DNA from: Streptomyces sp. NBC_00663
GTDB lineage: Bacteria > Actinomycetota > Actinomycetes > Streptomycetales > Streptomycetaceae
Length of the DNA stretch: 64,000 nucleotides
Assembly: GCF_036226885.1 (NCBI RefSeq)
Contig: NZ_CP109027.1
Coordinates: 496,001 to 560,000 of the forward strand
Direction of reading: 5' to 3'
Shown: positions 36,737 to 46,027 of the stretch, piece by piece
How positions within the stretch are numbered: position 1 is the stretch's first letter
Layout: every line of letters starts with the position of its first letter
Made by a program: the position numbers and the translations under genes
The notes under the pieces: model-generated
Databases searched by the model: none
What the model was told of the DNA's origin: nothing
The model's input: only the letters and a program-made list of their open reading frames with translations

Positions 36737-39645
36737 GGGTGTACCTCCCAGCGCTCGACGAGCTGCACCGCGTCCTGCGGTCGCGCGAGTTGTCCGCGGA
36801 CCGCCTCCCACGCGTCCGTCGTGGCGTCGACCAGGGTGATGTCGTCCAGCAGCGGTTGGAGTGTGTCGGCGGCGGCCACGCTGAGCGTCGGCGGGCGCAC
36901 CTTGACGGCCGCCTCGGGCGTGCGCCACCGTTCCAGCCGCTCGGCGGCGCTGACCGCGTAGACCGCCTCACGGCGGAAGAAGCCCGGCCAGAAGGAGAAC
37001 TGCCGCTCGGGCAGGGGCGGTTCGTATCCGGTCTCGTAGCCGTCGTCGACCCGGTGCCCGACGCCGACGCGGATGCCGTCGTCGGGCCCCGTCCGCAGTC
37101 CGCCGGCGTAGCTGACGAACGCGGTCCTGGTCAGCTGCTCGTCCTCGGTGAGGTCGAAGAACTCGCCGGGTACGAACCGCTCGGCCAACGAGGGAAGTCC
37201 GGCGGTGGACCTCGGCGTACCGAGGGTGATCTCCGTGATCGTCCAGGTCTGCACCGGCACCGGTCGCCGTTCGAACCGGGAGATCGGCACGCCCAGTGGC
37301 ACGGCGTGCTGGGTGACCCGAAGGGTGGCGTCGGGGTGGACGAGGGTCCCCTGGTTCAGTTTCTCGGTCGCCGCGGGCGTGAACACCAGTGCGGTGCGCT
37401 CCTCGGCCGGCCGCTCCGCCGCCCAGGCCTTCGCCTGCGCCAGCTCCGAGGTCAGCGCCTCGATCGGCGGACGCGCGGGCTGCTGGCCGACCGCGGGCGG
37501 TGAGCCCCAGCGGACGTCGAAGTCCAGCTCGACGTCCCAGAACAGCACCGAGATGCTGCCGGTGCCGAAGGCGTGCCAGGGCGCCGGGCCCTCCAGGGTG
37601 AAGTCGAGGCCGATGCCGGCCAGTCGGTGGCCGAAGGCGCGCACCGCCACCCCGGCGCGTACGTGGACCGAGAACGCGAACGGGTCGAACACGAACAGTG
37701 CGTCAAGGCCCAGCCAGCCCTGCACCCCGCAGCCGGCGATCGAGGCGTCCAACTGCACCTGGCCGCCGAACATCAGCGCGTTGGAGGTGATGGCGAAGTA
37801 GGCCTCCATCCGCAGTCCGAACCCGTTGCCCGGGGCCAGGTCGACCTGGAGCCGGCGCAGCGCGGGCACCCGGGCGGGCCGGGTGTAGCGGGGGTGGAAG
37901 CCGCCGGCGGACAGGACGAACTCCGGCTGCGCGCCGCCGCGTACCAGCAGATACAGCTCGCCCCGCACGGCGAGTCCCACGATCCACGAGCCGGACAGCG
38001 ACACCAGCAGTTCGACCAGCGGGACGGACGGTTCGAGCCGGCCGAGCACACTCGCCTGCAACCGGATGAGCGGCGCCGCCGGGTCGGGCAGCCCGACCAG
38101 CAGCCGTCCCACCAGGACCGCGCGTGCCGGGGCGGGCAGTTCCAGGATGAGGGCGCCGGACAGCGACACCATCCGTCCGCCCCAGGTGATGCGGACCATC
38201 GGCCCGACCAGGAAGCGGCCGGAGGCGACGGGGAAGGCGGCGCCGAGGGATCCAGTGATCTCCTGGGCGCGTTCCACCACGCGGTCCGGGAACAGCACAT
38301 GGTCGGCGTTGCCGTCGCAGACCAGTTGCTGGAGGGCGGTGATGTCCGCGCGCCGGTTGACGCCGACCAGGCCGCCGACCGCGTCCAGCGCGAATCCGAG
38401 CCCCAGTTGGATGCCGGGGGCCGGGAACTGGGCGGAGAGCAGCACCAGGAAGCTGGTGGGCGTCTTTCCCTCGGGCGGCCGGAACAGCGCGACGGCCTGC
38501 ACCCGCAGCACCCCGAGGTCGACGGAGATGAGCCCCGCGTATCCCTGGTCCGGGGTCCGTCGGACCACACCGCCGCCGGAGACGGGCGGCAGCTTCAGCT
38601 CGGTGCCGATGCCGTCCGGGAACAGTTCGCGCAGCCGGCTCGGGTCGAGGCCCGGGCGGCTCGTCGGTGACAGCGCCACGGGCAGGTCGATTCCGGCGCC
38701 GTCCAGGAAGACCCGCAGGGGCAGCCCCGGCAGCCCGGCGGTGGCGGAAACGGAGAGGGCGAGGCGTGGCCCGCCCGCGTCGGAGGTCAGTTCCAGGGCC
38801 GCGCCCCGGGTGGACACGGACGGCGCGTTCACCCGCAGCGAGAGGGGGATGCGCAGCGCGCCGGTCCCCGTGAAGCGCAGGCCCGCGGCCCCGTCCGCCC
38901 GGACGGTGACGTTGACCGGTCCGGAGCCGTCGGACATCGGGCTGCCACCGCCGAGGCCGACCAGTCTGGCCAGGGCGGCCGGCAGGAGGGCGGCGGTGAG
39001 CCGGCGCAGCTCGACCTCGACGGCCGCGGGCACCCCCGGGGCCACGGTCACCGTGAGGCCGATTCCGTCGACGCCGATGCCCGGCCCGTCGGTCATTCCG
39101 GCGGCCAGTCGCCCGGTGCGCTGGAGCGTGATGGTCGCGGTGCCGCCGGGAGGCGCGGGCGGCAGGCCGGGGCCGAAGGCGGCGTCCCAGCCCTCGGGCG
39201 GGGCGGCGACGGTCGCCTCCGCGCTCCACGTCTGCGTAGCCGTGGCGGGCAGGGAGAGGGCGGTCCCCGGGGTGACCACCACGTCGAACACCGGCCCGTC
39301 CGGGGTCACTCCGAGCACGGCCCGCCCGGATGGCGCTCCGGACGGGTCGGTGAGCACCAGGGCCACTCCTCGGGGCGCGCCGGGCGCCCGCCGCCAGCCG
39401 TGCAGCCGCAACGGCACCGGCGAGCCGGCTCCCAGGTCGCCGAGCATCTCCCGTACGAGTTCCACCAGCGAGTTCCCGGCGGGCAGCCGGTCGTGCACGG
39501 CGAGCAGCCGTCCGGCGAGGATCGTGCCGGCGGCGGAGGGATCCTCGCCGAGTTCGGGCAGATCGCGTACCAGGCCCTCCACGGCGTCCCGGGTCAGGGC
39601 GCGCAGTTGGTCGGCGACCTGGTGCAGGAGCTCGTGCGGGTCCAT
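36733..39645 (-). CDS. 970-aa beta-rich protein, possibly DUF6603-type
   Basis: A 970-residue soluble protein rich in amphipathic beta strands. The N-terminal 75 residues are helical (LLHQVADQLRALTRDAVEGL). The central part (about 350-760) repeats strand pairs such as FPAPGIQLGLGFALDAVGGLVGVNRRAD, SGRFLVGPMVRITWG, GFGLRMEAYFAITSNALMFGG and FSVHVRAGVAVRAFGHRLAG. These resemble, from memory, the uncharacterised DUF6603 family; I could not run the search. The pattern recalls outer-membrane-barrel or long beta-solenoid proteins, but no signal peptide is present. It begins seven bases after the WD40 gene stops and is followed, through a microprotein gene, by the 874-residue gene. Confidence 0.83.
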   Translation of the reverse strand: MDPHELLHQVADQLRALTRDAVEGLVRDLPELGEDPSAAGTILAGRLLAVHDRLPAGNSLVELVREMLGDLGAGSPVPLRLHGWRRAPGAPRGVALVLTDPSGAPSGRAVLGVTPDGPVFDVVVTPGTALSLPATATQTWSAEATVAAPPEGWDAAFGPGLPPAPPGGTATITLQRTGRLAAGMTDGPGIGVDGIGLTVTVAPGVPAAVEVELRRLTAALLPAALARLVGLGGGSPMSDGSGPVNVTVRADGAAGLRFTGTGALRIPLSLRVNAPSVSTRGAALELTSDAGGPRLALSVSATAGLPGLPLRVFLDGAGIDLPVALSPTSRPGLDPSRLRELFPDGIGTELKLPPVSGGGVVRRTPDQGYAGLISVDLGVLRVQAVALFRPPEGKTPTSFLVLLSAQFPAPGIQLGLGFALDAVGGLVGVNRRADITALQQLVCDGNADHVLFPDRVVERAQEITGSLGAAFPVASGRFLVGPMVRITWGGRMVSLSGALILELPAPARAVLVGRLLVGLPDPAAPLIRLQASVLGRLEPSVPLVELLVSLSGSWIVGLAVRGELYLLVRGGAQPEFVLSAGGFHPRYTRPARVPALRRLQVDLAPGNGFGLRMEAYFAITSNALMFGGQVQLDASIAGCGVQGWLGLDALFVFDPFAFSVHVRAGVAVRAFGHRLAGIGLDFTLEGPAPWHAFGTGSISVLFWDVELDFDVRWGSPPAVGQQPARPPIEALTSELAQAKAWAAERPAEERTALVFTPAATEKLNQGTLVHPDATLRVTQHAVPLGVPISRFERRPVPVQTWTITEITLGTPRSTAGLPSLAERFVPGEFFDLTEDEQLTRTAFVSYAGGLRTGPDDGIRVGVGHRVDDGYETGYEPPLPERQFSFWPGFFRREAVYAVSAAERLERWRTPEAAVKVRPPTLSVAAADTLQPLLDDITLVDATTDAWEAVRGQLARPQDAVQLVERWEVHP

Positions 39646-39651
39646 GGCGCA

Positions 39652-40713
39652 TCACCCCTGGTTGGCTTCGCCGTTGTCGATGACCAGCGCGCGGTCGAAG
39701 CAACCGACGCCGAGCCAGCGGCCGTTGGGGCTGAACCGCATCGTCAGCACCTCTTCGGTGCTCACGGTGTACAGCTCATCGCTGTTGAGGTTGAACAGCC
39801 GCACGAGGTTGTCGATGCAGGCACTGGCCGCCAACTTGCCGTTCGGGCTGAACGCCACATGGGTGACGGCCCCAGGGGACGAACCACCGGCGACCAGCTT
39901 CGGCGCCCGGGCCTTCTGGGCCCCGGATTCCGCTTCCAGCACCCGCGCGAACCCGTCGGCGCCGCCGACCACGGTCCAGATGCCCTTCGGGTCGAACGCC
40001 AGGCAGCTCGGGGCGGTGACCTCGTCGCCGTCCTCGCCCCCGAGCCGCCACTCCTCCGCCCCACCCTGTGCCTTGAACATGCGGGTGGTGTCGTCCGCGG
40101 AGCAGCACAGCACCTTGGTCCCGTCCGGGCTGAACGCGACCGCGTGGACGGCGTTGCCGGGGGTCAGCTTCCCGAGCTCGGTGCCGGTGGCCAGGTCGAG
40201 GACCCGCGCCGCCCCGGCGAACTTGTGGTTCCCGCCGTGGCGTTCGTCGATGGCCAGCGCGATCCGGGTGCCATCCCGGCTCAGATCCACGTCGGCGATC
40301 AGCGGCGGGTCGACGCTGGTCCGCTTGACGGTCGCGCCGGTGGCCTGTTCGAGTACGGCGACCAGGGTGTCGGTGACGGCGACGAGCTGTCCGTTCGCGC
40401 CGAACCGCACGGTGTTGACCGAGTTCCCCGGATCGAGCGGGCCCTGCCAGACGACCGCGCCGGTCGTGCTGTCACGCAGCGACACCGACTCGAAGTCGGC
40501 TACGGCGATCTTGCTGCCGTCAGGGCTGAAGGCGATGCCGGTCACGGATCCGTCGACGGGGATGTCCAGCGGGACACCGATGCCGATCGGGCGCACCCGC
40601 AGCAAGGAGTCGCTGCCGGCGCTGGCGAAGCGGGTGCTGTCCGGGCTGAAGGCGATCGCCTGGACCGAACCGTCGTGCTTGACGGGAAGTGCCACGGTAC
40701 CCGGCTCACTCAT
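39652..40713 (-). CDS. WD40 repeat beta-propeller protein
   Basis: A 353-residue protein made almost wholly of WD40 blades, each with the pattern IAFSPDG or VAFSPDG and a closing strand; at least seven are seen (QAIAFSPDSTRFASAGSD, GIAFSPDGSKIAVAD, HAVAFSPDGTKVLCCSADD, HVAFSPNGKLAASACID and others). Propellers act as platforms for protein assembly. It has no signal peptide. The ATG at 40713 has GGAGGAG upstream. It is the first gene of the leftward large-protein operon and is divergent from the DUF2235 lipase gene, so one intergenic region of 215 bases carries the promoters of both. Confidence 0.93.
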   Translation of the reverse strand: MSEPGTVALPVKHDGSVQAIAFSPDSTRFASAGSDSLLRVRPIGIGVPLDIPVDGSVTGIAFSPDGSKIAVADFESVSLRDSTTGAVVWQGPLDPGNSVNTVRFGANGQLVAVTDTLVAVLEQATGATVKRTSVDPPLIADVDLSRDGTRIALAIDERHGGNHKFAGAARVLDLATGTELGKLTPGNAVHAVAFSPDGTKVLCCSADDTTRMFKAQGGAEEWRLGGEDGDEVTAPSCLAFDPKGIWTVVGGADGFARVLEAESGAQKARAPKLVAGGSSPGAVTHVAFSPNGKLAASACIDNLVRLFNLNSDELYTVSTEEVLTMRFSPNGRWLGVGCFDRALVIDNGEANQG

Positions 40714-40928
40714 GAGCGGCTCCTCCTTGACGGCGAGGAGTTCGGCGGTGACGTCAGGCTGTCTGCGGATTGCAGCAACTCACCAGCCTAGCCGGATTGT
40801 CGGCGCTCGCCACTTGTACCGCCGCAGGTCACCGACCCGAACTGGTGTCGCATGGCGCGCCCCTCAGAGCGGTGCAAGCATGGAAGTGGTGTGATATGCC
40901 GCTCCGCGCTCTCGCGAGGAGGATGGTC
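40714..40928. promoter_or_regulatory. Divergent promoter region of the large-protein operon and the lipase gene
   Basis: A 215-base gap between the WD40 and DUF2235 starts. It must carry both promoters. I see no perfect long dyad and no confident -10/-35 pair in it. Confidence 0.4.
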
Positions 40929-42155
40929 ATGGCGAAACGTCTGATCGTCTGCTGCGACGGCACCTGGAACTTCGCCGACCAGCCCAGCAAGACGAACGTC
41001 GCCAAGGTGGCCCTGTCCCTGCGTTCGGGAACCGCCGCCGGTAAAGAGCAGCGCATCTACTACCACAGCGGCGTAGGCACCCTTCGGCGGGAACGCCTGC
41101 GGGGCGGCGCGTTCGGCGTGGGCCTGTCGCGGAACATCGTCGACGCCTACCGCTTCCTCGTCGAGACGTACGAGCCCGACGACGAACTGTTCCTGTTCGG
41201 CTTCAGCCGGGGCGCGTTCACCGCGCGCAGCCTGGCGGGGCTGATCCGCAACTGCGGCATCCCGCGCCGGGACCACGCCGACCGGATCCCCGAGGCCTGG
41301 GCGCTGTACCGCGACCGAATCGAGCAGCCCAACGGCGCGGCCGCGACGCTGTTCCGCCGCTCGTACGCGCGCGAGACGGAGATCCGCTTCATCGGGGTGT
41401 GGGACACGGTGGGTTCGCTCGGTATCCCGGTCCCGGACGCGGCCTTGCTCCAGCCGGCCGCCAACCGGTTCAACCACCGCTGGGCGTTCCACAACACCGA
41501 ACTGAGCGGCTGGGTCAGGGCCGCCTTCCACGCCCTGGCCATCGACGAGCAGCGCTCGGCGTTCCGGCCGACCCTGTGGCACCAGCAGCCCGGCGCCGCC
41601 GAGCAGGGTCAGGAACTCCAGCAGGTCTGGTTCTCCGGGGTGCACTGCGATGTCGGCGGCAGCTACATGGAGACGGGCCTGTCCGACATCCCCCTGCTGT
41701 GGATGGCCGATCAGGCGCGCCGCCACGGGCTGGAGTTCGACGACGACGCGCTCAGCGAGGCCGGGCCGAAGAAGATGGAGCCCGAGAAGAGCATCGACTT
41801 CCGCGTACGGCCGGACGCCCTGGGGAAAATGCACAACTCTCGGACCAAGATGTTCCGGCTGTCCAAGCCGCTGCACCGATCGATCGCGGCGGCGACGAAC
41901 GACAAGGGCGAGCCCGACGGCAACGAGTTCCTGGCGGTGCCCGCCAAGGAGCGCTACGACCAGGAGCCCGGCTACCGGCCGCCGGAGCTGGACCGATATC
42001 TGGCCCGCCCGGAGCGGATCCGCCTGGAGCCCGTCCTGCTGCCCGGCCTCGCCGCCGGCCTACCGCCCCTGCCCACCGCGCCGTCAGCGCCGCCAGCGCC
42101 GTCCGGCCAGGAGGCACCGGCCGATACGAGCGACGGCCTCCACCGCACGACGTGA
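40929..42155 (+). CDS. DUF2235 alpha/beta-hydrolase (Tle1-like lipase family)
   Basis: A 408-residue protein of the DUF2235 family, whose studied members include type VI secretion phospholipase effectors (Tle1). It opens with LIVCCDGTWNFADQPSKTNV. The nucleophile elbow is GFSRGAFTAR, with Ser93, and the YYHSGVGT and WFSGVHCDVGGSY segments (the latter with the likely catalytic Asp/His) follow. There is no signal peptide. The ATG at 40929 is preceded by GAGGAGG. The gene is followed 81 bases later by the phospholipase D gene, so two lipid-cleaving enzymes are encoded side by side. A cytoplasmic hydrolase role is an alternative. Confidence 0.92.
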   Translation: MAKRLIVCCDGTWNFADQPSKTNVAKVALSLRSGTAAGKEQRIYYHSGVGTLRRERLRGGAFGVGLSRNIVDAYRFLVETYEPDDELFLFGFSRGAFTARSLAGLIRNCGIPRRDHADRIPEAWALYRDRIEQPNGAAATLFRRSYARETEIRFIGVWDTVGSLGIPVPDAALLQPAANRFNHRWAFHNTELSGWVRAAFHALAIDEQRSAFRPTLWHQQPGAAEQGQELQQVWFSGVHCDVGGSYMETGLSDIPLLWMADQARRHGLEFDDDALSEAGPKKMEPEKSIDFRVRPDALGKMHNSRTKMFRLSKPLHRSIAAATNDKGEPDGNEFLAVPAKERYDQEPGYRPPELDRYLARPERIRLEPVLLPGLAAGLPPLPTAPSAPPAPSGQEAPADTSDGLHRTT

Positions 42156-42236
42156 CCCCGCCGTGGCCGCTCCGGCCACAGCCGCCGACTGCCTGACCAC
42201 GCGAAGGCGGCCCCACCTTGGTGAAGGAGAACCGGG

Positions 42237-44183
42237 ATGCTGACCTCCGCGCTCTTCGCCGGCGACGCGCTGCTGGAAGCGATCGCACAGGACCAGGACC
42301 GCATCTCGCGGACCCGGCACCGCAACGACCCGGCCGTGCAGAAGATACAGATCGCCCTGCTCGACCGGGACCCGGACTGTCTGCCCCAGTTCGGGGCCGA
42401 CGGCGACTACGGCGACGAGACCGCCGGCGCGGTGGCCCGGTTCAAGGTCGAGGTGCTCGGCGTCCCCCAGGCCGAGGTCATCGACGACGTCGGCCCCTTG
42501 ACGGTGCAGAAGCTGGACGAGATGCGCGCGGCACTCGAAAACCCGCCCGTGGAGAGCGTCGTACCCGAGGACTGGCTGCTCACCGACGCCGAGATGGGCC
42601 CCTTCCGCTCCCCCGCCTTCACCCTGGACAACCTGGTGCTCTTCTTCGTCGACGGCGAGGGGTACTACGACACGCTGGCCGCGCGGCTGGACGCGCTGGG
42701 CGTCGGTGACCGGGTGCTGTTCGCCGGCTGGCGGTTCTCGCCCGAGCAGCTGCTGCGCCCGGCGACCGCGGGCACACCGGGGATCCTGGACCGGCTGCTG
42801 AAGCTCCACACCGACGGTGTCGTCGTCCGCGCGCTCCTGTACGGCTCGCAGTTCTCCACGCTTCCGGTGCGCAGGCCCAGGGTGCCCACCCTGCCGTCCA
42901 AGGACAACTTCGACTTCCGTACCGCACTGGTCGGCGCGGGCGCCCAGGCGGTCCTCGACGCCCGAGTGGGGCACTTCGGCTCCCACCACCAAAAGTGCGC
43001 GGTGGTGCAGGGGGCCGCCGAGGGGCCGTGCGCGTTCGTCGGCGGGATCGATGTCTGCCTCGACCGCTGGGACAACGCCGCCCATGTCGATCCCCCCTTC
43101 CGGCAGCGGGAGCCCGACTTCCTCGGGGTCAAGGCGAGCCTGCCCGGCTGGCACGACGTGCAGTGCGGGGTGTTCGGGCCCGCCACCGCCCAGATCTGGC
43201 AGGCCCTCGTCCAACGCTGGAACGACCCCACCACGCCCAGCCGCATCGACGCCACGCCGGTGCCGATCCCGTCGTCGGAGGAGCCCGGGCCGTCGCCCAC
43301 CTCGGGCACCCAGGCCGTGCAGGTGCTGCGTACCCTCACCTGCAAGGGGGTCTACTCCTTCCTGCCGGGCGGCGAGTTCACCGTCACGGCCGCCTATCGC
43401 AAGGCGATCGGCCGGGCGCGGCACTACATCTACATCGAGGACCAGTACCTGTGGCCCTCGCCGCTCGTCGACGACCTGCGGGACGCCGCCGCCCGGGGTG
43501 TCCAGGTCATCCTGGTCACCGCGCGCGACTTCGACGCGCCGGGGCTGGGCGACGTCCACAAGGCCCTGCGCGCCGAGGCCCTTCAGCGCATCGCCTCCGC
43601 GGCGCCCGCGAACGTCCACTGCTTCCATCTGGAGCAGACGGCGACGGCCTTGCAGGTCTACGTCCACGCGAAGCTGATGATCGTCGACGACCAGTACGCC
43701 GCCGCGGGCAGCGCCAACCTCAACTTCCGGTCGCACACGACGGATTCCGAGCTGCACCTCGGCGTCTTCGACATGGACCTGGGCGACGGCACGGTCGGCG
43801 GCGCACCCCACCGCTTCGGTGTGTCCGTCCGTGATCTGCGCACGCAGATCTGGGGCGAGCACCTCAACGAGGATCCGGCGCTGCACGAGGACCCGCTGGT
43901 GGGCCTCGGCCGGATGCCGACCGGGGGCGGCAAGATCGGCCATCTGGTGAACTTCCCGGTTCCGCCGCAGGTTCCGGCCGTGGACTGGCGCGAGGTGCTG
44001 CGGGAACTGCTGCGCAGCGTCCAGCAGATGGAGAACTGGCAGCTTCTCGCTCCGGTGGTGTTCGGCCCGCTCGCGATTCCCCTCCCGCTGGTGCCGGGCA
44101 TGGACCTCGGCGTCCTGGCGGACATGGTGCCCAGCCCCGAGGCGTTCCTGCGGGACCTTCTCAACCCCAACACCGTGTGCTGA
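42237..44183 (+). CDS. Phospholipase D family protein with N-terminal peptidoglycan-binding domain
   Basis: A 648-residue protein. Residues about 25-98 form a PG_binding_1-type domain (DPAVQKIQIALLDRD, FGADGDYGDETAGAVARFK). Two PLD repeats follow. The second is canonical: HAKLMIVDD (His477, Lys479, Asp484) then GSANLNFRS. The first has HHQKCAVVQG (His251, Lys253) but carries Gln where Asp is usual. The region VYSFLPGGEFTVTAAYRKAIGRARHYIYIEDQYLW lies between them. The C-terminus (about 580-648) is hydrophobic in part. There is no signal peptide. The pairing of a wall-binding domain with a phospholipase suggests action at a cell envelope. Confidence 0.92.
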   Translation: MLTSALFAGDALLEAIAQDQDRISRTRHRNDPAVQKIQIALLDRDPDCLPQFGADGDYGDETAGAVARFKVEVLGVPQAEVIDDVGPLTVQKLDEMRAALENPPVESVVPEDWLLTDAEMGPFRSPAFTLDNLVLFFVDGEGYYDTLAARLDALGVGDRVLFAGWRFSPEQLLRPATAGTPGILDRLLKLHTDGVVVRALLYGSQFSTLPVRRPRVPTLPSKDNFDFRTALVGAGAQAVLDARVGHFGSHHQKCAVVQGAAEGPCAFVGGIDVCLDRWDNAAHVDPPFRQREPDFLGVKASLPGWHDVQCGVFGPATAQIWQALVQRWNDPTTPSRIDATPVPIPSSEEPGPSPTSGTQAVQVLRTLTCKGVYSFLPGGEFTVTAAYRKAIGRARHYIYIEDQYLWPSPLVDDLRDAAARGVQVILVTARDFDAPGLGDVHKALRAEALQRIASAAPANVHCFHLEQTATALQVYVHAKLMIVDDQYAAAGSANLNFRSHTTDSELHLGVFDMDLGDGTVGGAPHRFGVSVRDLRTQIWGEHLNEDPALHEDPLVGLGRMPTGGGKIGHLVNFPVPPQVPAVDWREVLRELLRSVQQMENWQLLAPVVFGPLAIPLPLVPGMDLGVLADMVPSPEAFLRDLLNPNTVC

Positions 44184-44226
44184 GCGGAGTGTCGGCTCGG
44201 CCCACGGTGTCGAGGGTTGTCGAGGG

Positions 44227-45105
44227 TCAGGATCCGAACACGGTGAATCCGAGGCCGGAGAGCTGGGACGCGAGGGCGGACACCGTGTCCGGATCGTCGA
44301 ACGCCCCGTTCTCGGCCAGGCCGTTGGCCGCCTGGAACTCCTTGACCTTGCCCTGGGTGAGGGGGCCGTCCACGCCGTCCTGGGTCAGCGGCTTGATGCC
44401 CAGGGCGAGCAGTGCCCCCTGGACGCCGAACACGTCGGAGACCTCCAGCACGAGCTGATCGGCGGCCACTCCCCGCGACTCCGCGTCCAACGCCAGCAGG
44501 AAATGGGCCCGGTCGAGCTTGTTGCGGATGCGGATGGTGCCGACGTCCGGCGTGAAGTGACACTCGTCCGCGGCACCCGCCCAGTCACGGACCGCCACAT
44601 GGCCCTGGAACTTGGGGAAGCGGAACTTCGGGCCCATCCCCCAGCACATGCTCAGCGTGGCCAGCTGGGCGTTGGCGGGCCAGGAAGCGAACTCCCCGAA
44701 ACCCTCCCGCCGGGTGAGCACCGTCTCCATCTCGTCGAGCTTGGCGAACACATGGCGGTCGATCTCGTCGTCCTCCACATGCAGCCGCGTCAGCGGCGGC
44801 CTGAAGTTGCCGTGCCCGAAGGGTGCGAGGTCCAGCCGCGACTTGACCGTGTCCCACTCGGCGGCGACCTCCTCGGGCGTCGCCTCGGTCTCCGCGTCGT
44901 TGACCAGCCAGCGCAGCAAGCCGGCCGCGGCCAGGGACAGGGCACGCTCCTGACCGGTCGGTGCGGAGTTGTCCCGCGCGGTCTCGTCGATCTTGTTGCC
45001 GATTCCGGTGCTCACATACCCCTTCACGTCCAGGTACATGAAGTGGACTCGCCCTTCGAGAGGGTCGTTGAAGGAGATCCAGTAGTCGCGAACGCTCTGG
45101 TGCAT
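44227..45105 (-). CDS. T4-lysozyme-like (GH24-type) muramidase with peptidoglycan-binding domain
   Basis: A 292-residue protein without signal peptide. The N-terminus PLEGRVHFMYLDVKGYVSTGIGN matches the active-site plan of T4 lysozyme: Glu17, then Asp26 nine residues on, then Ser32 where T4 has Thr26, then GIG. The middle has EIDRHVFAKLDEMETVLTRREG and LATLSMCWGMG, as in the second lobe of such enzymes. Residues about 235-285 are a PG_binding_1-like domain (LTQDGVDGPLTQGKVKEFQAANGL). It likely cuts the glycan strand of peptidoglycan. The ATG at 45105 lies inside the 3' end of the SARP gene (82-base overlap), so it is the regulator's operon partner. Confidence 0.78.
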   Translation of the reverse strand: MHQSVRDYWISFNDPLEGRVHFMYLDVKGYVSTGIGNKIDETARDNSAPTGQERALSLAAAGLLRWLVNDAETEATPEEVAAEWDTVKSRLDLAPFGHGNFRPPLTRLHVEDDEIDRHVFAKLDEMETVLTRREGFGEFASWPANAQLATLSMCWGMGPKFRFPKFQGHVAVRDWAGAADECHFTPDVGTIRIRNKLDRAHFLLALDAESRGVAADQLVLEVSDVFGVQGALLALGIKPLTQDGVDGPLTQGKVKEFQAANGLAENGAFDDPDTVSALASQLSGLGFTVFGS

Positions 45106-45875
45106 GGTGCGGCCTTTCTCGCGGTGGCCTGCCTCGCTCTGTCTCCCGGACGTTGGGGCAGCATGCGCGCGAACCGCGGCGAGGGCGCGACCCCGAGCTC
45201 CTCCTCCAGCAGGCGGCGGAACGCCTCGTAGTGCCGCAGCGCCTCGCCGACGTTGCCCTCCGCCAGATGCGCCGCCACCATGGCCCGGTGCGCGCTCTCC
45301 CGCAGCGGCTCGGCCCGTACGGCGGCCCACGCCACCTCCACCGCCAGAGCCGGTCTGCCCTGCCGTATCAGCGCCTCGGCGAGCGCGTCGAGGGCGTGCA
45401 GCCGCAGTTGCCGCAGCCGTTCACGCTCCAGCAGCACCCAGTCCTCGTCCCAGCCCGGCAGCAGGTCCTCGCCGGTCAGGAGTCCCAGCAGGGGCAGCGC
45501 GTGGAGTGCGGTGCCATCGCCCTGTACGACGCCCAGCGCGGTCCGGGTGAGCGCGTGGACGTCCACCCGCAGGGCGGGAGTGACCAGCAGGGCGTCGCCA
45601 TGGCAGCCGATCAGGGGTGGCTCGTCCCTCGGCAGCTTCCACAGGGTGGTGCGCAGACTGCCCCTGGCGTGTCCCTCGGTGACCTCGGGCCACAGGGTGC
45701 CGGCGAGGACGGAGCGGGAGACCCGTCCGCGCAGGCCCATGAAGGCCAGAAGCCTTTGGGCGTTGCGGCACAGTTCGACGCTCTCGGAGCCCAGTTCCAG
45801 CCGGAACTGGCCGAGCAGTCGCAGCCGGGGAGACGCAGACACCACCTTGACCGCCTCACGCACGGTGTTCCACAA
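45024..45875 (-). CDS. SARP-type regulator (BTAD domain)
   Basis: A 283-residue protein with the build of Streptomyces antibiotic regulatory proteins. An OmpR-type winged helix (about 15-100, LRLLGQFRLELGSESVELCRNAQRLLAFM, ARGSLRTTLWKLPR) is followed by the BTAD helical domain (about 108-240, with LALVEVAWAAVRAEPLRESAHRAMVAAH-like repeats and EALRHYEAFRRLLEEELG). The last 40 residues are low-complexity and read across the start of the lysozyme gene. Start is uncertain: TTG at 45875 or GTG at 45863 are both possible. It drives or senses the downstream lysozyme gene; SARPs usually activate secondary-metabolite genes, so this pairing is unusual. Confidence 0.85.
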   Translation of the reverse strand: MWNTVREAVKVVSASPRLRLLGQFRLELGSESVELCRNAQRLLAFMGLRGRVSRSVLAGTLWPEVTEGHARGSLRTTLWKLPRDEPPLIGCHGDALLVTPALRVDVHALTRTALGVVQGDGTALHALPLLGLLTGEDLLPGWDEDWVLLERERLRQLRLHALDALAEALIRQGRPALAVEVAWAAVRAEPLRESAHRAMVAAHLAEGNVGEALRHYEAFRRLLEEELGVAPSPRFARMLPQRPGDRARQATARKAAPCTRAFATTGSPSTTLSKGESTSCTWT

Positions 45876-46027
45876 CCATTTTCGCCCTCTGCCGCAGCCC
45901 CCGGCAACTCGGCCGGAACCCCTCCCGGCCTCCCCGATGACGCCACGATGACGCCCCGCTGACGTCTCCTCCGTACCTTCGGACCCACCGATCGCATTCG
46001 GAACCAGAGACCGGGAGCGGAGCCGTC

